From the NCBI GenBank assembly GCA_030068145.1, contig JAPJBO010000859.1, positions 1 through 64,000 of the forward strand: DNA of 64,000 bases, given 5' to 3'. Shown one piece after another: positions 10,242 through 20,089 of this stretch. The translations under genes and the position numbers were made by a program. This DNA comes from Diplonema papillatum. Its lineage: Eukaryota; Euglenozoa; Diplonemea; Diplonemida; Diplonemidae. Position 1 is the first letter of the stretch. Each line of letters starts with the position of its first letter. The notes below the pieces were generated by a model. The model did no database searches and was not told the DNA's origin. It worked only from the letters and a program-made list of their open reading frames with translations.

Positions 10242-11291
10242 CTAATCGCCTGCCGTTCTGTAGGGTTCAGGAAATAGGCTCTGGTCTTGCGGTTGGCTCT
10301 CTCTCTGTGGCGGCGGTGGTGGTGGAGGTTGATGTTCGAATTCATCACATAGGGACGGTGTGGTAGGAAAAGGTACATCGACTAAAGAAGTGTCTTGCTG
10401 ATTCGAAATCAGGCGGCGGAGCTCGACACTTCTCAGCTGCCGCTGTACACGCTTCATGTTGTTCGTCCATCGGGCACCTTCTTCAGCCTCGCGAAGAGAC
10501 AACATTGCACTTTGCATCATACTTTCCAGCTCATTGACAGATGGAGGTGGCATCCCTGGTGGAGGTGCTGGGGGCGCGCCCAATGCCAATTCTTTCATCT
10601 TTGGAAACAAATCCGTGACCAGTACTGTCCGTTTGTGTGCATGCTCTTTGTTGCGACCGGCTCGTTCAACTTCCCTCTTGCGCTGAGCCTCAAGACATTC
10701 ACCTTCCAAGGCAATGTAACGTGTAGCAGAAGCTTCGACAAGTTGTCTCTGGCGCATCAAAGGGGATGATCCATCCAGTTCCACAGCCGAATAGTCCAAG
10801 TCGCACGTTGTTTGCAACTCCGGTGCCCGAGGCACGTGTGTGGGTCGGTCATAGCGAGCTGTTGGGGCATAGGCAGGCGGGAGTCGCTGTGGACTGCTCG
10901 GTGTATTGACCGGTTGAACAAGACATGTGCTGCTGTGCTGCTGAGGTGTGTCCACGGGAGGAGAAGGAGGCGAGTGCACGCTTTGAATGCGCCGTGGTGA
11001 AGGCGAGAACGAAGCTCCATATTTACAAAACCGAGCACTATACGACTTCGCATGGTTGTTCGCGTGCCATGTCTTCAGTCCGGCTATCCTCTTTTGTTGA
11101 ACAGCAGGCTGTGGCAATGGTTGGTTTTGTGCTTCTTTCTTCATCTGCAACCCTTTCACAGCCCCTGACTTTCCTCGTTGTAAACCCTGAGTAACCTGAT
11201 GACGTGGTAGTTTAGTTCGAGAGTGATTTTCGGGTCTCCGGGTGACCATCGTCGAAAGGGTTCCTTTAAGGCATCGTATTCTGGTATGCAT
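10242..11291 (-). CDS. Proline-rich coiled-coil hypothetical protein (349 codons)
   Basis: A continuous 349-codon ORF with non-random composition. The N-terminal part is basic, the middle (around residues 95-165) is rich in Pro, Ser and Thr, residues of about 190-220 form a charged helix (ECLEAQRKREVERAGRNKE), a PPAPPPGMPPPSVNE linker follows, and a second helix includes MQSAMLSLREAEEGARW and RVQRQLRSVELRRL. The C terminus contains a run of seven prolines. No known domain was recognised, so no function is assigned. Extra 5' exons are possible. The first about 20 codons overlap an antisense copy of a dispersed repeat (11226-11270), so the true start may be the internal ATG at about 11249 (MVTRRPENHS) or an upstream exon. 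Confidence 0.7.
   Translation of the reverse strand: MHTRIRCLKGTLSTMVTRRPENHSRTKLPRHQVTQGLQRGKSGAVKGLQMKKEAQNQPLPQPAVQQKRIAGLKTWHANNHAKSYSARFCKYGASFSPSPRRIQSVHSPPSPPVDTPQQHSSTCLVQPVNTPSSPQRLPPAYAPTARYDRPTHVPRAPELQTTCDLDYSAVELDGSSPLMRQRQLVEASATRYIALEGECLEAQRKREVERAGRNKEHAHKRTVLVTDLFPKMKELALGAPPAPPPGMPPPSVNELESMMQSAMLSLREAEEGARWTNNMKRVQRQLRSVELRRLISNQQDTSLVDVPFPTTPSLCDEFEHQPPPPPPPQRESQPQDQSLFPEPYRTAGD
11226..11270 (+). repeat. Partial copy of the TCTCCGGGTGACC dispersed repeat
   Basis: TCGGGTCTCCGGGTGACC followed by CGTCGAAAGGGTTCCTTTAAG matches the 3' half of the repeat family spread over the right half of the window. Here it lies antisense to the start of the proline-rich ORF. Confidence 0.6.
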
Positions 11292-11732
11292 ATCGCATCT
11301 GTGGTAGTATCAGTGTGTGTGCGTCGTGTGTCTCTGCCGACTATTCGACATATCTAGAGCGCGTTCTCATTTCCTATTGTGTCTCGTCATTTTCCGGGTT
11401 CAGAGTGCAGTCCATTTTTATGAGTGTCTGAATGATTTCGTAGCAAATGTTGAAAGCGCAGTACACAGAGCTTCTGGCTTTTGCTTCCCGGTGTTGCGGC
11501 TACCTCTATGGAGCTACGTTTTCCAAGGATGCACCGTCTACGTCCTGCAGAATTATAGTTCTGTCCAATACGCTTGTCTTCGCTACACAACTACATTGAT
11601 GGCAATGTCGAACGAGTATTGCATGAAGTTGCCTTCCTTTCAGCGTGAAAAAGCGAAAACGTAAGAAGCCATTTGGATCTAGTAGCTGGTTCATCTAAAC
11701 GTGAGAGAAGTACAACGAGGTTGTTCGCGCTG

Positions 11733-14099
11733 CTACACAGCCTGTGCGCTTATCGTCGCCAGGTCGAAAGGCGGTTCATGCCCACCGGCGGAGGTATTCC
11801 GTTTGTAAATGAGAAGAGACACCGTAGGGGTAAAGTACGTGTCTCTGCTGTGCAAGATGGGTATGCACATGGTTGAAAGGGAGTCCATCAGCAGAGGCAC
11901 GCTGATGGCTCGCTGCGCCACAAAAGAATCCCACAGGACTACTTTGTCGGGGGCGGAAGAGGCAACTAGCGGAAACAAGAATCGTTCATCGCCAGTCCCT
12001 GCTTTGCGCCCGGACTTCCGACTGCTGTGACATCTGGCTCGCGACTGGCCTTCCGAAGCACAACCTCGTGTCACGAACTGAACGGAGGAAGCCGAAGCAT
12101 GAGATCCAACGTCTGCTGCGGCATCTGCAATGGTGAAACCTTCGCAGGTGAGACTTCGCATGTCGACAACAAAATGCTTTAGCAATCCTCCGTTCAGGAG
12201 AGCTACGACGCAGAGCACCGAGTCTTGCTGGTGTTTTGAAATTCCGTTTTCCAGCACTGAAACGGGGACTTGGCTAACGGCACCATCGAGACAACTTGTG
12301 ATGTAACAGTCGACGGAAACTGCATGAATTCGACGACCATAACACGTTTCGCTGGTAGCATAGCTGTCTCTACTTGCGCATACCTGCGGGCTGCTGGTGC
12401 AAGCACCACTGTCGCTGTCGGGAACGGGAGTGCAGCAATCTTGCTGTTCTTCTAATGATGCAGCATGTTGCTGGTGCACGTCAATGTCTGCAATGTCTGT
12501 CGTCGAATCCAGACTGCGTGGTTTCCAGAAGAAAAGGTCACCTGTGCAAGCAAGGTTTGCACATAGCGCATTCGATGAAAAGGTTGCCAGTGACCTAAAG
12601 GAAGGGCAGCCTTCGGAGCGAACGTAGAGTGTACGTACAAGAGAAACGGGGGACACGCGATAGATGGAGATGGTCGGAAGTTCGTCGCAGGTTGCAGGAG
12701 CTTCGCCGACAATGGCCTCGAGAGTAGAGGTTAGGGCAATATGCGGATGGGTTTTGGAAGACAGGTTTCGCAGCGGGACTTCGCTGATGGTGCGAACTGA
12801 GAAGTCATCGTCGAGGTCGAGAAAGAGAACCATTGTCGTCCCAGTGCGTTCACCTGCCAGAAGCAGGCGCCCGCTCTGGGCTGCCATGTCTCGCGTGACA
12901 AAGTTTGACAAGATGACGCGCTGAGTATTGTCGACAGATGATCTCTGCTGACTGTTCGCATCGTCGGAATCACGATGAGCTTCCCTCCCAAACAACACAG
13001 ACGGGGGTTCGAGCACCATGTTTTTGTACCGAGTCATGCCGCCACTGCCACTATCTTCCTCTCTCTGCACGTTTCTTGTCGCCGGAGATGTTGAACGAGC
13101 TCTTTGTGAGCAAAGCCGCTCAGCCGCTTTGGACCCCTTTTCCTTCTGTTCATCCGCCGCGCCGCCTAAACCACGTACGACAGCCACCTGCACCACCACT
13201 CTTGGATTAACCAACTCATTTTGGTCCGAGTCGAACTGCGATCCCTCTCCAGAACACAGTACTGATGTCACGATGAAGTCGCCATCAGAATGGACTGTGC
13301 AGCTTAGAGTTGCAGCATGTGTCACGTTCATTGAAAGATCCCGCTGGTCACCATCCAACGACGCACTTGCCAGATCTTCTAAAGGATGCTTTACTGTAAG
13401 GGCTCGGTCCCAAACATCATGAGAAAAGCAACTTGAACCCTTCGGAACACTCAGTGCAGAACAAGTCAACGGAGGGTTCGACGAAACTCCCGACGGTCCC
13501 GCAAAGTACGCGTCCAAGTCGCATGAAAATGCGGGTGAAAGACACCTCAAAACGCCGAGCTTTCGCGGTTTCTGAGTAGCGGTGTGGGGCCCAGTTGCTT
13601 CGAGGTCCCAGGGGAAGAGAAATGGAAGACCAGTGGGGGGCAACGCTTGCCGCTCCATCGGTATGTTCACAACTATCTCGCGCGAGGGTGGCACCACGTA
13701 CTTCGCACCTCTAAGCCACGCGTGCTGGAACCTGACAGAACTCCTAGTTTTGTCTATGGCGTGTACCTCTGTGGTGTGTGCCCCTGCACTGAACCCTTCA
13801 GCCCTGAGGAGGGAAGCAAATAGCAACCGATAGCTGCAACAAACCGTTTCCTGCCCGTAACTGTAGCTGGGATCGACGGTGAGTTTCAGTGCGCAGGGTA
13901 CGAACAGTGGCTCCGAGCAAAGAACTGAGAATTCAGTCGTCAACGGCTGGTCCTGCACTAACGCTGTCACTGCAAGGCGAACGATTCGTCCCGGAATGCC
14001 TGCTTGAGTAGAGATAAAGGCTAGAAGGTCCCTGCGAGAAGTACCAACTTTGTAACACTGGAGTAACAAGGGGCGGCACATGAACCATTTGGTGGACAT
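11733..14099 (-). CDS. Large hypothetical protein, 788 codons, single open frame
   Basis: A 2.37-kb uninterrupted frame starting with MSTKWFMCRPLLL. This length cannot be expected by chance at this base composition, so it is a real gene or a large exon. The protein alternates short hydrophobic strands with turns (for example CALKLTVDPSYSYG, TISIYRVSPVSLVRTLYV, DKVVLWDSFVAQRAISVPLL), which suggests a beta-rich fold, possibly a degenerate WD40-like propeller near the C terminus. No repeat is regular enough to claim this. A Ser/Arg-rich, charged insert lies around residues 310-350. No signal peptide is evident. Upstream of 14099 the sequence soon becomes minisatellite, so the gene start is probably close to this ATG. 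Its neighbour at 10242-11291 is on the same strand, 440 bp downstream. Confidence 0.8.
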   Translation of the reverse strand: MSTKWFMCRPLLLQCYKVGTSRRDLLAFISTQAGIPGRIVRLAVTALVQDQPLTTEFSVLCSEPLFVPCALKLTVDPSYSYGQETVCCSYRLLFASLLRAEGFSAGAHTTEVHAIDKTRSSVRFQHAWLRGAKYVVPPSREIVVNIPMERQALPPTGLPFLFPWDLEATGPHTATQKPRKLGVLRCLSPAFSCDLDAYFAGPSGVSSNPPLTCSALSVPKGSSCFSHDVWDRALTVKHPLEDLASASLDGDQRDLSMNVTHAATLSCTVHSDGDFIVTSVLCSGEGSQFDSDQNELVNPRVVVQVAVVRGLGGAADEQKEKGSKAAERLCSQRARSTSPATRNVQREEDSGSGGMTRYKNMVLEPPSVLFGREAHRDSDDANSQQRSSVDNTQRVILSNFVTRDMAAQSGRLLLAGERTGTTMVLFLDLDDDFSVRTISEVPLRNLSSKTHPHIALTSTLEAIVGEAPATCDELPTISIYRVSPVSLVRTLYVRSEGCPSFRSLATFSSNALCANLACTGDLFFWKPRSLDSTTDIADIDVHQQHAASLEEQQDCCTPVPDSDSGACTSSPQVCASRDSYATSETCYGRRIHAVSVDCYITSCLDGAVSQVPVSVLENGISKHQQDSVLCVVALLNGGLLKHFVVDMRSLTCEGFTIADAAADVGSHASASSVQFVTRGCASEGQSRARCHSSRKSGRKAGTGDERFLFPLVASSAPDKVVLWDSFVAQRAISVPLLMDSLSTMCIPILHSRDTYFTPTVSLLIYKRNTSAGGHEPPFDLATISAQAV

Positions 14100-14224
14100 T
14101 GTAATGCTAACTACCCCTCGCCAAAGACCGTTCTAACTCCGGACTCGGTTGAACACCCAGCCCCCTCCTAACTCTTGTCCCTATCCAAGAGTACGTGCGC
14201 TCGGCTAAAGACCGGCGCGGGGCG

Positions 14225-14455
14225 AGACTGGAGGCAGCAATTAAAGTTCGGGGAACAGTAAAGTTCGGGCGAAGCTAAGTTCGGGCGATGCTAAATTCTG
14301 GTGAAGCTTAGTTCGGGCGACGCTAAGTTCGAGTGATGCTAAGTTCGGGCGAAGCTAAGTTCTGGTGCTAAGCGCTGGTACTAAAAAAAAGTTCGGGCAC
14401 GAAGCGAAGTTCGGTCAGGGTGGTAAAGTCCGGGTGAAGCTAAGGTCGGTGCTCG
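14225..14455. repeat. Degenerate about 20-bp minisatellite (GCTAAGTTCGGGCGA)
   Basis: The motif GCTAAGTTCGGGCGA and close variants (AAATTCTGGTGAAGC, AAGTTCGAGTGATGC, AAAGTCCGGGTGAAGC) recur about eleven times with 18-22 bp spacing. Divergence is high. It stops shortly before the 14534 inverted-repeat element. Confidence 0.8.
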
Positions 14456-14533
14456 TACCCGTCCCACCGAGCACGGGTAAAGTTTGGCCTCGTACCCGGG
14501 GGGGCGGCGGGAAAAAGCTGCCCCAGGGCGCCC

Positions 14534-16242
14534 CCCCCCCTAGGCATAGTGGTCAAACGATTCGCATTATCGCATATTATTGCATTTGGGATTTTGGCGC
14601 CGATTATCGCATTTTCATTCGCATTATCGCACGATTGTCGCATATTATCGCGTATTATCGCATATTATCGTTGTCTTGTTGCGTTAGTGGGGAGTCATTT
14701 GCAAGCAAACATTATCGCATGTGCGATAATGATTATCGCACGATTATCGCACATTATCGCAGAATCCTTTGAGGCACCCGGAGCGAGGCAGGATGGCTTG
14801 ACAGGCGCAGAAAGTGAGAAAACGAGTCCGCGGAGCTCGTCGTGAGCCCTTCTCACTCGCGCCATGCTACCGTGACGCTTCGACAACTGACATCCGACCA
14901 CTACCAGTATCACCTAACTTGACAACTGCATGGCTCGATCCCTTCGTGGTCAACAAACGTGCAAGCTCTCTTTCGTTGTCTTCGTCAACGACTTAAGCTT
15001 TGCCGACACGGGAGCCTCACGGGAGCCTCAGCCTTCCCCGGGAAGTGGCGACAAGGTGTACAATGCCGAGATTCACACACCACCCACGTTTTGCAGCTGG
15101 AAGGAGGACAGAAGTGATGTTAAACGGCATAGAAACAGCTTGCTCGGACCGCTGGAACGACGCCAAACCCGTGTATCCGCAGGACGTACCCTTCGCCCAA
15201 TGGAAACTGAAGTTTCCCATCAAGGCGTTTAGCCGCCGCCGTAGGCCGTGCCGTGACGTTGTGGGTGTCTATCAAGCTCACAGTTCCTTGTATTTTCTCC
15301 TGCTTCATCCGGAAGTCGTCCAACGAAACAACCTTTGCACTGGTAGGGCGCCGCCTGCCATATCATGACTTCGCACCCACTTCCGTACCCTACTCATGGC
15401 CGAGACCATCGTCAGCAACCCGACGACAGACAGATGCCTCTTGCAATGTCAATCTCTGGCTGGCGGGTGAGCTCGCCTCGCGGGGGATCGCGCATTGTAG
15501 CGCTGTGGGCTCTCTTCTTCTTTGTGACTGCACGGCCAACGGCCTTGATGAGAAACTTCAGTTTCCATTGAGCGAAGGGTACGTCCTGCGGACACACGGG
15601 TTTGGCTTCGTTCCAGCGGTCCTTGGAGGCAAGCTGCTTCTATGCCGTTTAACAGCAGTTTCGTCCTCCTTGTGGCGTATCCAGGCAGCGTAAAGAGCAT
15701 AAACCTTGTCGCCACTTCCCGGGGAAGGCTGAGGCTCCCGTGTCACCAACGCTTAAGTCGTTTTGGTGCCGGTGCGTGGACATCTCTCACGCCGGGCTTT
15801 TGTCTGGTTCCGGCTGTTTCACTGGGGCTCGCCGAACATGGTCTTCCCTCGTAGGTCTTGTTTCGGCGGTTTGTCAAGTTCCAGAATGACACTGTCTTCT
15901 GGAGACCCCCAGTGTGCTTCTTGCGTCTGGGGAGCATCTGGACAACTTCAGCTGTCGTAGTATCAGCTGGCACGATCGATGGGGCGGCAACGGAATCTGG
16001 ATGTGGTTGCCAGAAAGGACAGGTTCTCATAGCACTCTTGCTACAAACCCCAGAGAAAGTCACAAAGCTTTCCCCCGGAACCCACCCCTACAGGGGTACA
16101 TCCTCTGTACAAATAGAGTATAATGGATTATCGCATATTATCGCATGCCGATTATGTGCGATAATTTTGTGCGATAATGCGATAATTATTATCGCATTAT
16201 CGCACAAAATGCGAATCGTTTGACCACTATGCCTAGGGGGGG
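14534..16242. mobile_element. 1.7-kb element with 35-bp perfect terminal inverted repeats
   Basis: Positions 14534-14568 and 16208-16242 are perfect reverse complements: CCCCCCCTAGG, then CATAGTGGTCAAACG, then ATTCGCATT. Just inside each end are AT-rich clusters of GCGATAAT/ATTATCGC words (14570-14770 and 16122-16205), typical of subterminal transposase-binding repeats. Between them sits a second inverted repeat. There is no long ORF, so it is non-autonomous. A target-site duplication cannot be defined because the outer ends run into C/G homopolymers. The AGTGGTCAAACG core resembles hAT-type ends (CAGTGNTNNNCAAACG), and the same CCCCCCCTAGGC prefix occurs at one end of the 32.5-kb MITE. Superfamily is inference. 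Confidence 0.75.
14988..15765. repeat. Internal inverted repeat, arms of about 240 bp
   Basis: The left arm (about 14988-15245) and right arm (about 15527-15765) are diverged reverse complements. Matching landmarks are AACGACTTAAGC against GCTTAAGTCGTT, CGGGAGCCTCAGCCTTCCCC against GGGGAAGGCTGAGGCTCCCG, GTTAAACGGCATAGAA against TATGCCGTTTAAC, and CAATGGAAACTGAAGTTTC against GAAACTTCAGTTTCCATTG. The spacer (15246-15526) is unique. Transcription would give a long hairpin. Confidence 0.85.
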
Positions 16243-17600
16243 TCAAACTGTGTCCCATTTGGACCATTTCTCCTCACAGTCAGCAGTTCACACGTTAAGG
16301 GGGGACCCCCACCCCAGGGTATGGTAGTTAAGCGTCCGGAAATTGCGGTTTACGCCCTCAGAAATCCGAAAAAGCTCGTCAATGAGCTCTAAAACGCAAT
16401 CTTAAAAAACGTGCCAGTTTGGTGCCGCCGTTCGTAAGGAGACCCCCTCGTCGTGCCTTACGTGGCAGGGCCCCCCTCAAAATGCAAAATAGAGGCACTT
16501 TGAAACGCCCATAGAAGGGAACAGGAAGAAGAACGGGACCTGGTTTGCGCGGTTACTGTTGGGTGCTCCGTGCCAGTTCTCCAACATTGGCACGAAGGGA
16601 GCAGCTTTTAAATGCTGTTGCGAACGACGCCTTGGTCATTCCCGACTCTGACGCCCTTCCCAGCTCCAGCCCCTACAACGATCCCAGTTTTCTCGACGCG
16701 AAAACGCACCGGTGTTGTGTGTGGCTACCATCTGCCATGATTTTCTTCGTCGGCGTTGAGCCTCCTGAAGGATTCGTCGAAGGAAAAGAAACAAAGAGCC
16801 GGCGAACTACCCTCTTCGCAAGAAAGCCCTCCTGAGGCCCGCCAACGCCTAGCGCAGATTGGCACAATCAAGACTTGCCTGCCGCAATGGCTTCCAAGAT
16901 CGCTGCATGGCTTCACGCGGCGGAAAGCCTAGACACACAGGTAGGCGCGCTGCTGTGTACGTGCGCAAAGCTCACGCCCAGACGTTTGTCGCTTATGTGA
17001 CCCAGCTAGTGTAGACAGTAGTCTGAATAGACGGGGCATCTTACCGCCACTTCGGCAACCAACGACTTCGCAGAAGGATGCCACGGGACACTGTCATCTC
17101 TGAGCAGCCGTCTGCGGCTTAGCAATCCCTATCGGATTGCATCGCTTACTCAGCCTGCACACAACTCTGATACCGCTCGGAAGCTTTTCGACGACACCTT
17201 CCCGGCTGACGAAGACCTTGATGAGGCAGGAGTTTCCAAGACTCCCTTCTGACCGATCAGTGCCCCACGAGCGCTATATGGCACAAACCATGTCTCTGGT
17301 AGCATTTCTAAGCTACTTTGCACTTTTTCGTCACAAAATAAGGACAATTTCAGGTAATTCGAGCGTATCAAGATCAAAGACCCAGGAGACAAGCCACCTG
17401 GTCCAGGCCAAAATCGGTGAATTTCGGGGGGTAATTCCTTTGTGGCGACCACTTTCTGCAGTCGGCCTGGGCGGAAGAGCTACAAAGGTGCAGTATTACG
17501 GTCCCACCTTGCGCAGAGCGGCCATGTGCTATGCGTGCCCCGAAGAGGAAGGAATAGGATGAGAAGGAAGGACAGACTGGGAGTCACGGTTTGACAGGTA
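16243..17600. other. Intergenic stretch, no gene recognised
   Basis: Short ORFs on both strands, none with recognisable features. The first 25 bases (GTCAAACTGTGTCCCATTTG) recur, in reverse complement with an insertion, near 19500-19530, so a repeat family edge is present here. Confidence 0.45.
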
Positions 17601-18330
17601 GTGACAGGATCAGCTGCGGTAAGGAGAGCAGGAAATGTTCTATCAGAGCGCGCCGGCCGGGTTTCGAAGCGATCGCGGGACCGGAGACCTTCGCGGCGGT
17701 CGGAGGAGAGGTGGTTCCGGGAGCTGGATGGGATGTGCTGGTCGGTGGCGGGTGACGTCTCGATGGCGAAGCTCGCCGTCGACTTTGAAGTGTGCACTAA
17801 ACTGGATCTTCCGGGCAGTGTCGGAGCGACGACGGACGAGACACCGTTGAGCATGCGTGCGAGGGTACTCTCAAAACTTTTAAAAACCGTCGGGGATGCG
17901 CTGGAGCGAAACGGCGACGGACCGCTTCTGCCAACTGAAGAAGATAGGGTCGCTGAAAACGGTGGGAGCCCCGCCGTGCCTCACGGGGTACGAGGTGGTG
18001 GTTCGGAGACGATGGAAGTGCTCGAGACACAGCTGACGACGGCACGAGTTCAGCGGCGAGGGTGGGGGATGGATCTTTTCCCAAAAGGGCGGAGCGTGCG
18101 GCGAGATGGGCGGTGTTCAACGCTACGGAACACGAAAAGTGGAGTGAGCGGGTGTGCCACGAGCACCAGAAAGTGAAGTGCGGCGTGTGAAAGCGCCGGT
18201 GCAGCAACCGATGAACCTGGACGAGCAATCGAAGAAGAAGCGAGGCACCAAACGCGCGCTTGAGCGCGCCGATCAAGTCGAGCTAAAGAGGCGAAAGCAT
18301 GACACATCACGTACTAAGAGATAACCGCGA
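17600..18330 (+). pseudogene. GC-rich coding remnant with several frame changes
   Basis: This block is GC-rich and coding-like translations lie in all three plus frames in succession: SKLLKTVGDALERNGDG and following residues (about 17870-17960), CQLKKIGSLKTVGAPPCLTG (about 17930-17990), GDDGSARDTADDGTSS leading to AVFNATEHEKWSERVCHEHQ (about 18010-18170), then a very basic tail with EQSKKKRGTKRALERADQVE ending at a TAA near 18326. Such hopping is expected of a decayed gene or of several short exons. No domain was recognised. A retroelement gag remnant is one possibility, suggested only by the base composition shared with the reverse transcriptase element at 23 kb. Confidence 0.4.
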
Positions 18331-18968
18331 CACCGCAAATCGCCACAGATTATTTGTATTAGGCGGTCGCGGTCGAAGACGGCAACCCGCGCGAGGAGTA
18401 AGGTTGATAACCAGAATGACAGTCATAATGGCCATGCCGAAGGCAAGGTTGCGTTGCAGGAGGAGAAACTGGTGCTTGGCCGAGGATAAGATGGCTATGG
18501 CGGCAGGGGCAGAACAGAGAGACAGCGAGTCCTTCTTGTGGGGTAGTCACGCCTTCACAGTCCCAAGACCCCCGCCCACTTGCATACAGCCGTCGACTGG
18601 CCTTTCCCAAGAGGACGAGTTGGAATGCAGGTACCATCTCCGGACAGCTTCCGGTTTCTCCCAGGAGTAGAGGAGCTGATGCAAACGCCACCTGGGCTTC
18701 TGAACGTGATTGCGGATCACCTTCTTGCCCAAACCCAAGAGGGATTGGAGTGTCGGAATGGCGCGCAAGGAGAGGCTCTGGCTTGTTTGCTTCTTTCGCT
18801 GGTGAGAGGGAGACTTCGGACACGGCAAAGCCTTGCGTTCTTCGGGCTCTGCATCCTTCTGTTCCAGAGATCTTGCCCACAACAACATTAGCCTTAAGTG
18901 GCAAGCGGCATGCTTCGGGTGAGGGCATGTAGTTTATCAAGAAGTAACTTCTAATCAGCTTCCCTTCC
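18331..18968. other. Ambiguous stretch upstream of the membrane-protein ORF
   Basis: Both strands hold mid-sized ORFs (plus 18580-18891, minus 18359-19012) and neither shows a known domain. A partial copy of the GAGT..TGCAGG.ACCATCTC repeat lies near 18615-18655. I cannot decide whether either ORF is real. Confidence 0.35.
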
Positions 18969-19529
18969 ATGCAGACACAAGTTGGACTCAAGCACATCCT
19001 TTCGTCTATCACCGGACTCTTGATTGCGTGCTGCCAATTTTACCTGTGGGCTGTCCAAGATATCTCGATCGGTCAGGCCTCTGCCATCCGTCACGATAAC
19101 GCGATTATTTTCAAGGACCAGTACAAGCACGCAATGGTAGCAACTGATCTTTTCCTTCAGTCCTCTTGGGGAACGTTGAGGGGGCCCGGTAGCGAGCTTT
19201 ACTTAGGTTCCTGCAAGCGTGAGCCAACCGACTTCTGCGAGTCCTACGATAGCGTTCGAGTCTACATTCCAACGAATCCTTCATGCCACGGCGTCACGAA
19301 AGCACCACCCCCGACACCCCGAAGGCTCCATTTTTCAGAAGGCTTGGCCCTTCTGTTGAAAGCCCGAGCAAGAGGAACCGTTTTGCTCACTCCAAAGCTC
19401 CCGGTTTGGCGCCGATGCGTGGCGTTTGAAAAAATTCACTACAAAAAAAAAAAGACACCCCAAGGTCAGTTCCCCGTAGTTCCCCCTGGCTATACCGACC
19501 ACACCAAATGGGACACTTTTTTGCCTTAG
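18969..19529 (+). CDS. Possible single-pass membrane protein, 5' exon
   Basis: Starts MQTQVGLKHI and has one hydrophobic segment at about residues 10-29 (SSITGLLIACCQFYLWAV), which could be a signal anchor or uncleaved signal. A soluble, cysteine-containing region follows (FKDQYKHAMVATDLFLQSSW, GSCKREPTDFCESYDSVRVY). From about 19430 the frame runs through the low-complexity end of a SINE-type repeat on the other strand, so the last about 30 codons are probably not native, and a splice donor or lost stop must lie before that. Family unknown. The N-terminal half has good coding character, the rest is doubtful. Confidence 0.4.
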   Translation: MQTQVGLKHILSSITGLLIACCQFYLWAVQDISIGQASAIRHDNAIIFKDQYKHAMVATDLFLQSSWGTLRGPGSELYLGSCKREPTDFCESYDSVRVYIPTNPSCHGVTKAPPPTPRRLHFSEGLALLLKARARGTVLLTPKLPVWRRCVAFEKIHYKKKKTPQGQFPVVPPGYTDHTKWDTFLP

Positions 19530-19767
19530 TTTGACCCCTAGCCCCCCCCTCCCCCGTGCTCGGTGGGTCCGGGGTGTCCCCCCCGCCCCCCTCCGGGGGC
19601 CGGCGGGGGTGACCGAGAAACTCCGTAAAAACGCAAATCTCGGGCACATTAGACCCCGAAACGCAACAAACCTCGAAAACAATCTTCGACCGGAAAAGTG
19701 TCATGGGCGGGGTCCGAACCCGGGCCTACCGGCCTGAAGGCAGAAGCCAGCTCACTCTGCCACCCAT
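19430..19767 (-). mobile_element. Candidate tRNA-headed SINE
   Basis: Reading on the minus strand, a tRNA-like head (19767-19703) is followed by a GC-rich body and ends near a T11 run at 19452-19442. A body segment around 19500-19530 shares GGTCAAACT and GTGTCCCATTTGG with the plus strand at 16240-16262, which supports a dispersed family. No target-site duplication was found by eye. Confidence 0.35.
19703..19767 (-). tRNA. tRNA-like sequence, probably not a functional tRNA
   Basis: The 65-nt minus-strand segment starts ATGGGTG and ends CGCCCAT, forming a 7-bp acceptor stem with one G-T pair. It contains an A-box-like TGGCAGAGTGAGCTGG and a B-box-like GGTTCGGACC. A CTGCC/GGTAG stem encloses the loop TTCAGGCC, which would place CAG (Leu) as anticodon. 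It is short, has an 8-base anticodon loop, no long variable arm as tRNA-Leu needs, and G instead of the invariant A58. A tRNA pseudogene or SINE promoter is more likely than a working tRNA. Confidence 0.4.
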
Positions 19768-20089
19768 ATGCTTTTGGGCAGGGGGGGAAAAAGCTAGCTC
19801 CCCACTAAATCCAGTAAAAAACAATACACTTTCAAACTCGTTTACAGAAAAGTGGGGTTGGCTCGAATAGAGGCTATTCACATTGCATAGGACCTCCAGT
19901 CTCGAAAAGGCTTTTACTGTAGGGTACGGTGACCTTTCCCCACAGCACAGACGGCCTTTAGGTGGCCTTCCGCGTAGGTCAATCACGCTTGTGCCATCCA
20001 CGATCTGCATGGGCGCCTCAGGTCCGATTCAGAAAGCCACAAGCCCTCTTTAACTTCGCGTGGTGCGGTTTCGAGTTACCGTTGGAGGC

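Noticed and set aside
18359-19012. 217-codon minus-strand ORF
   Set aside because: No recognisable domain; it overlaps the start of the better plus-strand ORF with a membrane segment and a partial repeat copy. Left undecided rather than called.
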